Assembly (NCBI GenBank): GCA_965249685.1
Contig: CBDFMN010000003.1
Coordinates: forward strand, 2,542,001 to 2,606,000
Direction of reading: 5' to 3'
Source: RH-AL1 sp965249685
Lineage (GTDB): Bacteria > Pseudomonadota > Alphaproteobacteria > Rhizobiales > Beijerinckiaceae
DNA: 64,000 nt
Shown: piece by piece, positions 58,427 through 64,000 of the stretch
How positions within the stretch are numbered: position 1 is the first letter of the stretch
How the letters are laid out: every line of letters starts with the position of its first letter
The notes under the pieces: generated by a model
What the model was told of the DNA's origin: nothing
Database searches by the model: none
What the model saw: the letters and a program-made list of their open reading frames with translations, nothing else
Made by a program: the position numbers and the translations under genes

Positions 58427-59833
58427 ATGAGCGACACGGCGGCGGGCGCGACGCGCTCCGAGACGGATTCTTTCGGGCCCATCGACGTGCCCGCCGACCG
58501 GCTGTGGGGCGCGCAGACGCAGCGCTCGCGCGAGAACTTCGCGATCGGCGGCCAGAGGATGCCGTTGCCCGTCGTCCACGCGCTGGCCGTGGTCAAGCGC
58601 GCCGCCGCCGAGGCCAATGCGGCACAGGGCGAATTGGCGCCGGACCTCGCGGCCGCGATCGTCGCGGCGGCGATGGAGATCGAGGCGGGCCGTCTCGACG
58701 ACCACTTCCCGCTGGTGGTCTGGCAGACGGGGTCGGGCACCCAGTCCAACATGAACGTCAACGAGGTGATCTCAAACCGCGCCAACGAGACGCTCGGCCA
58801 GGCCCGCGGCACCAAGAAGCCGGTCCACCCCAACGATCACGTCAACCGCGGCCAGTCTTCCAACGACAGCTTCCCGACCGCCATGCACATCGCGGCGGCG
58901 CTGGAGGTCACCCGCGCGCTGCTGCCGGCGCTGGAACGCCTGCGCGGCGCGCTCGACGCCAAGGCGAAGGCCTTTGCCGCCATCATCAAGATCGGCCGCA
59001 CCCACCTGCAGGACGCCACGCCCGTGACGCTCGGCCAGGAGTTCTCCGGCTATGTCGCCCAGGTCGCCAACGCGCAGGCGCGCATCAAGATGACCCTGCC
59101 GGGCCTGCTGCAGCTCGCCCAGGGCGGCACGGCGGTCGGTACGGGGCTGAACAGCAAACCAGGCTTCGACACGGCCTTCGCCGCGAAGATCGCGGCCTAC
59201 ACCGGCCTGCCGTTCGAGACCGCGCCCAACAAGTTCGAGGCGCTCGCCGCCCACGACGCGCTCTCCTTCGCGCATGGCGCGCTGAACTCGCTCGCCGCCG
59301 GCCTCTACAAGATCGCAAGCGACATACGGCTCGCCGGCTCCGGCCCGCGCTCCGGGATCGGCGAGCTGCTGCTGCCGGAGAACGAGCCGGGCTCGTCCAT
59401 CATGCCGGGCAAGGTCAACCCGACGCAAGTCGAGGCCTTGACCATGGTCTGCGCCCGCGTGTTCGGCAACGAGACGACCGTCGCCTTCGCCGCCAGCCAG
59501 GGCCAGTTCGAGCTCAACGTGATGAAGCCGGTGATCGCCTTCGCCTTCCTGGAAAGCGTCACCCTGCTGGCGGAAGCCTGCGACAGCTTCCGCGCCCATT
59601 GCGTGGAGGGGCTGGAGGCCAACACCAAGACGATCGCCGACCTGCTCAGCCGCTCGCTGATGCTGGTGACGGCCCTGGCCCCCACCATCGGCTACGACAA
59701 CGCCGCCAAGGTGGCCAAGCAGGCGCACAAGAACGGCACGACCCTGCGCGAGGAGGCGCTGGCGCTGGGCCTGGTGAGCGCCGAAGAGTTCGACCGCGTG
59801 GTGCGCCCGGAGACGATGCTGGCGCCGGGGTAA
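58427..59833 (+). CDS. fumC: Class II fumarate hydratase
   Basis: A 468-residue oxygen-stable fumarase of the TCA cycle. Motifs: GTQSNMNVNEVISNRA, NDHVNRGQSSNDSFPTAMHIA (in parts), GRTHLQDATPVTLGQEF with the catalytic histidine, and the loop GSSIMPGKVNPTQVE. The length equals that of other FumC proteins. A much longer frame runs through from 57698, but ATG at 58427 matches the family start; an ATG at 58415 is close behind. Confidence 0.96.
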   Translation: MSDTAAGATRSETDSFGPIDVPADRLWGAQTQRSRENFAIGGQRMPLPVVHALAVVKRAAAEANAAQGELAPDLAAAIVAAAMEIEAGRLDDHFPLVVWQTGSGTQSNMNVNEVISNRANETLGQARGTKKPVHPNDHVNRGQSSNDSFPTAMHIAAALEVTRALLPALERLRGALDAKAKAFAAIIKIGRTHLQDATPVTLGQEFSGYVAQVANAQARIKMTLPGLLQLAQGGTAVGTGLNSKPGFDTAFAAKIAAYTGLPFETAPNKFEALAAHDALSFAHGALNSLAAGLYKIASDIRLAGSGPRSGIGELLLPENEPGSSIMPGKVNPTQVEALTMVCARVFGNETTVAFAASQGQFELNVMKPVIAFAFLESVTLLAEACDSFRAHCVEGLEANTKTIADLLSRSLMLVTALAPTIGYDNAAKVAKQAHKNGTTLREEALALGLVSAEEFDRVVRPETMLAPG

Positions 59834-59881
59834 CATTAGCGATTTGCAGTAGAACTGTTGGTGCTGACCATTGGAGCGATC

Positions 59882-60709
59882 ATGTCCTCTCCAAGAATAC
59901 ATCCCAAAGATCGAGCATTGAAAAAAATGAATGAAAAGCGAAGCTCCAAAAGCGTCGTGAGCACATACTTTGATGTTATATACGCGCTAATCATGCATGA
60001 CATCAAGACACGCTTTTTTGGAAACGGTCTTGGGCAGATTCTTATGATTATTTGGCCTTTTGTCCACATAATTATGTTGCTTGCAATTTATTATTTTTCG
60101 GGTCGAGCAACTCCTTTCGGCAGCAGTTCAATTCTTTATTGCGCAACAGGGGTCCTACCGTTTATCATATTCGCATATATGGCACGGTGGATAGTATATT
60201 CTTCTGTTCAGAACCGGTCGTTTCGGCAGTATCCTATTGTAACATCTTTAGATTTAATGATTGCAAGGTCCTTGCTGGAGACATTGAATATTATCATACT
60301 TACCATTCTGATGGGTGTCGTACTTTTCTTATTGGGAATCGACTTCTGGCCTATTAACCCTATTGATGCTTTTTCCGCACTGGTCGCATCGATTTTTCTT
60401 GCTGCCGGAATCGGTATTTTCAATGGAGCTATCGCTGCTTTCTTTCCAACATGGCTTACCGTTTTTTCATTATGTATTATAATTGTTTACGCGTCGTCGG
60501 GTATTGTTTTTATTGCTTCTAGCCTTCCGCTCGAAGCAAGAGAGATATTGAGCTACAATCCTGTTCTCCAAACAGTAGAGTGGATGAGGGCAGCATACTA
60601 TCCTGATTATCCACACCTTATATTGGATAAGTGGTATACAATAAGATTTTCTCTTATCGCAATAGGGTTAGGTCTCATTTTAGAACGGTTATCTCGCAAG
60701 CTTAGCTAG
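59882..60709 (+). CDS. ABC-2 type polysaccharide transporter permease (KpsM/Wzm-like), orphan
   Basis: A 275-residue membrane protein with six helices. DIKTRFFGNGLGQILMIIWPFVHIIMLL and LPFIIFAYMARWIVYSSVQNR (in parts) are typical of the permease that exports capsule or O-antigen polymers with a KpsT/Wzt ATPase; no ATPase gene is adjacent. The sequence is strongly AT-rich compared with all flanking genes, with A/T-ending codons, a sign of recent transfer. A GTG at 59858 could add eight residues; the ATG at 59882 is preferred. Confidence 0.88.
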   Translation: MSSPRIHPKDRALKKMNEKRSSKSVVSTYFDVIYALIMHDIKTRFFGNGLGQILMIIWPFVHIIMLLAIYYFSGRATPFGSSSILYCATGVLPFIIFAYMARWIVYSSVQNRSFRQYPIVTSLDLMIARSLLETLNIIILTILMGVVLFLLGIDFWPINPIDAFSALVASIFLAAGIGIFNGAIAAFFPTWLTVFSLCIIIVYASSGIVFIASSLPLEAREILSYNPVLQTVEWMRAAYYPDYPHLILDKWYTIRFSLIAIGLGLILERLSRKLS

Positions 60710-60910
60710 ATACAATATTAATTTATTTTTTATATCGGCACACGCTGTGCGCGACTCATGGGCGCCTGTAAACTGGCTGAAAGCTGAACGGATGGTTCAG
60801 ACAAGGAGAGTCCGCGGTGAGTGTTGCGATTTTCTGCGATTTGAACTTCAGGCTGGCAACAGCAGGGATAGAGATGCTAATGGGATTTTCAAAGCTGGAG
60901 ACCGTAAATA

Positions 60911-61579
60911 ATGCCGAGCGCAAAATCCGAGATGATCGACCGCATCTGGTACGGCAAAGATCCGTTTGCTGGAGGCGCGAAGGCGCCGGTCGATCACCAC
61001 GGGTGGAACTCCCATCATCTGTATCTAACCCGGGCCATCGAAACCGTGCGGCCTCGCGTTGTGGTTGAGGTTGGCGTTTGGAAGGGCGGTTCAGTGATGA
61101 CCATGGCTGAGGCCATGAAGGTCAACCAGATTGACGGTGCCGTGATCGCAATCGATACCTGGCTTGGGTCTTCAGAGCATTGGACCGATCGCGTCTTCCA
61201 CGAGGGCATGAACTATACAGACGGCTACCCTCGGCTCTTCCATGTCTTCGCCGCCAACGTCTTGGACCGGGACCTGCAAGACTACGTGGTGCCGCTGCCT
61301 CTTGATAGCGTTAACGCTTTTCACGTTCTGAAGACGCTAGGCATTAAGCCTGACGTCTTGCACATTGACGCCGGTCATGATTTTGAGTCCGCTACCGCCG
61401 ATTTGAGAGCTTGGTGGCCTTTCCTTGCACCAGGAGGAGTGCTTGTTGGCGATGACTATTTCGCGGATGGTTCCCTGTGGCCGGAAGTTAGGGATGCGTT
61501 TGATGCGTTTTTTGGCCGAAATAATGCAGACGTGTTTGAAAGCGGCGATGCAAAATGCTTTATTCGCAAGCCTTTTTGA
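60911..61579 (+). CDS. Class I SAM-dependent methyltransferase
   Basis: A 222-residue methyltransferase of the Methyltransf_24/CmcI-like type. The SAM-binding loop is VVVEVGVWKGGSV (about 50-62), AIDTW follows near 85, and HIDAGHDFESATADLRAWWPFLAPGGVLVGDDY (in parts, about 155-190) is the diagnostic second half. Such enzymes often modify sugars in polysaccharide or antibiotic pathways. It lies in the AT-rich island but is itself of intermediate composition. It has GGAG 10 bases before the ATG. Confidence 0.85.
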   Translation: MPSAKSEMIDRIWYGKDPFAGGAKAPVDHHGWNSHHLYLTRAIETVRPRVVVEVGVWKGGSVMTMAEAMKVNQIDGAVIAIDTWLGSSEHWTDRVFHEGMNYTDGYPRLFHVFAANVLDRDLQDYVVPLPLDSVNAFHVLKTLGIKPDVLHIDAGHDFESATADLRAWWPFLAPGGVLVGDDYFADGSLWPEVRDAFDAFFGRNNADVFESGDAKCFIRKPF

Positions 61580-61967
61580 CAGTTTATCATTTAAATTGGA
61601 ACTGCGCTACACTCGCTATTTCAATATTTTTGGTCGATGGATAGTTCCAACAATGGCAAACGGCTTACCGAGCATACAAAGCTAAGCCCTAGCGTGGAAA
61701 AACAGCAAGCATCAAGTACAATCCAGCAAGTTTTCTGTCCTTGCTTAATAAGAAGCAGATATTCGATCCTACCCTGCGTGGCGTTAAACGTTGTAGAACA
61801 GCTATTATTAGTCGGCTTTGCCAATGAGACCGGCGCTGTAACACAGCAAGACCCGTGCCATTTGTGGGATCACCTTGGTGATGGTGGCAAGCAGTTTAAG
61901 GTCTGGTAGTAAGGGCTCACGAACAAAATGCGTGCTCATGCTTCACAGCGGTTAGGGAAAGACACTC
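61580..61967. other. AT-rich intergenic region, no convincing gene
   Basis: About 390 bp in the island. A 90-codon plus frame (61637-61909) and a 67-codon minus frame overlap each other and resemble no family I know. Two inverted repeats are visible: TTGGAACT/AGTTCCAA (61596-61603, 61643-61650) and ATCACC/GGTGAT with a 2-bp spacer (61869-61882). It may be a decayed mobile element or a promoter region. Confidence 0.45.
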
Positions 61968-63260
61968 ATGAATTCGCTTCAGGCCGGAGCCAAGCTTACG
62001 GGAGTCGATCAATGGATTGCGGATAAATTCAGAGCCGAAGACCTACTTGCGAGCGTTAACGCTGGCATCAAAGCTCGGAACGAAGGCCACATGGATGCGG
62101 CCGAAGGCTTGTTTAAAAAAATCCTGGGAGCGGAAGCTTCTCACCCGTTTGCTCACTTCGAACTGGCGTTCCTTTATTCGATAACAAATCGTCATATGGA
62201 GGCGCTTGGACAATTCGAAACTCTTCTTCGGCATCATCCAAACGATGCCCGAGCAATGAAGGGTTTAGCAAGCACTGCATCTTATCTGGGAGCCAGAGGC
62301 AAAGCTTTTGCTGCCCTCAAAGGCCTTCCACTCACTGACTCAACCGCCGACTTATCAACAGTATTAGATCAATTTCGCGGGTTTGTAGAAGAATTTTCCC
62401 ATGAAGATATCAGATCGATGCTTTCTAAGCTTGAGATTGAGAATAAGTATCTTCATTGCACGGACTTATGTGAAGAAATTCTTGCAGCAGCGCGTCAAAA
62501 GGTTCCGTTCTCACTGATACGACTTGGAGACGGAGAAGGTACGCGTGTAAAAATTGGCCTAAAAGATGAGGTAAATTACCGCGAACTTTATAGACATTGT
62601 CGGCGTGCGCTAACTGACATATGGTTTACGTCCGATTTTCAGGATCCAGACGGACAGTTTGATTTGTTATCATTGGAGTTGCCTGAGGTCATTAAAAACG
62701 CCTCTGTACTTGGTATTCCCTATCAAAGCTGGTTGGCACATGAGCATAAAATTGCGAGCATAACGGGAGTAACCTCGCTGACGAACCTAATAAGGCTGAT
62801 AAGCTCATTTCCAAGCAATAAAATGCCTTCTCTCTGCGTCCAGAATATCCATTTCGCACTAAGTGGATCAAGTCTCTTTGAGCGATTGTTTCGTGAAGAT
62901 TGCAAATTCGGCGTTATTACGTGCCATAGTGCGCTAGGATACGCAATAGAGCGACGGTTTGGTGTTCCTAATGTCGCCACATATAAGATACCAGGCGAAG
63001 GCGCTTACAAGACGTTGCTGGAGGATCAAGCAGACAAGCGCTTTCATTTCCCTTCAGTATTCAACGATATTAGAAGCTCCATTAAGTCTCAGTGTCTCAG
63101 CGGAAATGTTATACTTGTTGCAGCAGGTTATCTCGGAAAGTTCTACTGTGATGATATTAAACGCTCTGGCGGCATAGGGATTGATATCGGTTCTATCGCT
63201 GACGGCTGGATGGGGAAAAATACAAGGCCTGGGATGTCTGACGTCATCAGTATCAAGTAA
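61968..63260 (+). CDS. TPR protein with GT-D-like C-terminal domain
   Basis: A 430-residue protein. Residues 20-125 are TPR-like helices (AEGLFKKILGAEASHPFAHFELAFLY, LGQFETLLRHHPNDARAMKGLA in parts). Residues 175-430 resemble the GT-D fold glycosyltransferase family (former DUF1792): FSLIRLGDGEG with the DGE motif near 190, and the terminal VAAGYLGKFYCDDIKRSGGIGIDIGSIADGW (in parts). GT-D enzymes are known from glycosylation of serine-rich repeat adhesins, but relatives in polysaccharide islands exist. GGGAAAG lies before the ATG. AT-rich composition suggests transfer together with its two upstream neighbours. The GT-D call is from motif memory. Confidence 0.68.
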   Translation: MNSLQAGAKLTGVDQWIADKFRAEDLLASVNAGIKARNEGHMDAAEGLFKKILGAEASHPFAHFELAFLYSITNRHMEALGQFETLLRHHPNDARAMKGLASTASYLGARGKAFAALKGLPLTDSTADLSTVLDQFRGFVEEFSHEDIRSMLSKLEIENKYLHCTDLCEEILAAARQKVPFSLIRLGDGEGTRVKIGLKDEVNYRELYRHCRRALTDIWFTSDFQDPDGQFDLLSLELPEVIKNASVLGIPYQSWLAHEHKIASITGVTSLTNLIRLISSFPSNKMPSLCVQNIHFALSGSSLFERLFREDCKFGVITCHSALGYAIERRFGVPNVATYKIPGEGAYKTLLEDQADKRFHFPSVFNDIRSSIKSQCLSGNVILVAAGYLGKFYCDDIKRSGGIGIDIGSIADGWMGKNTRPGMSDVISIK

Positions 63261-63414
63261 AGATTGATTTGCCTCTCAACTGTTCTCAAAATCGGCTTCT
63301 TTAAGGGTATCGGTTTTGCAACGAGTCCAGATAAATAGCGGCCTCCGTTTGCCCTCAGCCGTAAACCATGCTGTCTCCCCGGGCAACGCATCCGCAACGG
63401 CACCCCGCACGCCC

Positions 63415-64000
63415 ATGACCACCGAGCGCTACAACGCCCGCGAGACCGAACCGCATTGGCAGCGCGTGTGGGACGAGCGCGGCCTCTTCCGCACAGGGGT
63501 CGAGCCCGCCGGCCGGCCCAAATATTACGTGCTGGAGATGTTTCCCTATCCCTCCGGCCGCATCCACATGGGCCACGTGCGCAACTACGCCATGGGCGAC
63601 GTGGTGGCGCGCTACAAGCGGGCGAAGGGGTTTGACGTGCTCCACCCGATGGGCTGGGACGCGTTCGGCCTGCCGGCGGAAAATGCCGCGCGCGCCAGCG
63701 GCCGCTCGCCCGCCGCCTGGACCGCCGCCAACATCGCCACCATGCGCGCGCAGCTCAAAAGCATGGGCCTCTCGCTCGACTGGTCGCGCGAGATCGCTAC
63801 CTGCGACCCCACCTATTACAAGCACCAGCAGCGCCTGTTCCTCGACTTCCTGGCCAAGGGCCTCGTCGACCGCAAGCAGGCGAAGGTCAATTGGGACCCA
63901 GTCGACATGACCGTGCTCGCCAACGAGCAGGTGATCGACGGGCGCGGCTGGCGCTCCGGCGCGCCGGTGGAGCAGCGCGAGCTGACGCAATGGTTCCTGC
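63415..64000 (+). CDS. leuS: Leucyl-tRNA synthetase, 5' part
   Basis: The first 195 residues of LeuS, the class I synthetase charging tRNA-Leu. The start MTTERYNARETEPHWQRVW is typical, the HIGH-type motif reads HMGH (51-54) in FPYPSGRIHMGHVRNYAMGD, and WDAFGLPAENAA follows. The gene runs off the right edge. High GC returns abruptly here, which marks the right border of the island. Confidence 0.96.
   Translation, partial: MTTERYNARETEPHWQRVWDERGLFRTGVEPAGRPKYYVLEMFPYPSGRIHMGHVRNYAMGDVVARYKRAKGFDVLHPMGWDAFGLPAENAARASGRSPAAWTAANIATMRAQLKSMGLSLDWSREIATCDPTYYKHQQRLFLDFLAKGLVDRKQAKVNWDPVDMTVLANEQVIDGRGWRSGAPVEQRELTQWFL

Noticed and set aside
61637..61909. 90-codon frame in the AT-rich island
   Set aside because: No family, poor ribosome site and an overlapping antisense frame of similar quality; left as intergenic.

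Overview
The window looks like a chromosome segment of a GC-rich alphaproteobacterium of the order Hyphomicrobiales (Rhizobiales). The evidence is the combination of a ChvG/ChvI two-component system next to a truncated PTS (short HprK, mannose-type EIIA, HPr), a PhyR-NepR-EcfG general stress cassette, a DUF2125-type envelope protein and a C93 (LapG-like) cysteine peptidase. Family or genus cannot be fixed from the sequence alone. No rRNA, tRNA or CRISPR array was seen.

Region 1 (1-45 kb) is a large exopolysaccharide (EPS) locus. It opens with the end of rfbB and with rfbA (dTDP-sugar supply) and a lytic transglycosylase. It carries a Wzx/Wzy-type export apparatus: a Wza-like outer-membrane lipoprotein, a Wzc-like co-polymerase/BY-kinase, a Wzx flippase, a stand-alone Wzy-like polymerase, and a second polymerase-like protein fused in one frame to a GT26 and a GT4 glycosyltransferase (1168 aa). 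Further glycosyltransferases (GT4-like, GT-A/GT8-like, GT2, GT26) and two acyltransferase-3 proteins would build and decorate the chain. The locus is also rich in glycan-cleaving enzymes: four GH5 proteins, one GH31 and one SGNH hydrolase. Two GH5 enzymes have classical signal peptides. The other two start directly with the catalytic domain and carry long repeat tails, which fits export by the HlyB/HlyD type I system encoded in the middle of the locus, next to a LapG-like peptidase. No initiating phosphoglycosyltransferase is seen here.

The two Sec-type GH5 genes share a 670-bp tract with about six mismatches while their 5' thirds differ, so they look like products of gene conversion or recent recombination. 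They are direct repeats around a segment of about 10 kb. A run of 19 G lies between the divergent wzy and acyltransferase promoters.

Region 2 (about 45-59.8 kb) is core genome: a possible decayed ureidoglycolate lyase gene, arfB, an extensin-like lipoprotein, a TetR regulator, HPr/EIIA/HprK with ChvG/ChvI on one strand, two FMN-binding split-barrel proteins, ChaC, a DUF2125 protein, a LysR regulator, then phyR divergent from nepR-ecfG with a well-formed EcfG-type promoter, and fumC.

Region 3 (59.8-63.4 kb) is an island, markedly AT-rich in its first and last genes, between fumC and leuS. It holds an orphan KpsM/Wzm-like ABC permease, a small-molecule methyltransferase and a TPR plus GT-D-like protein, probably acquired horizontally and again related to surface glycans. 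The window ends inside leuS.
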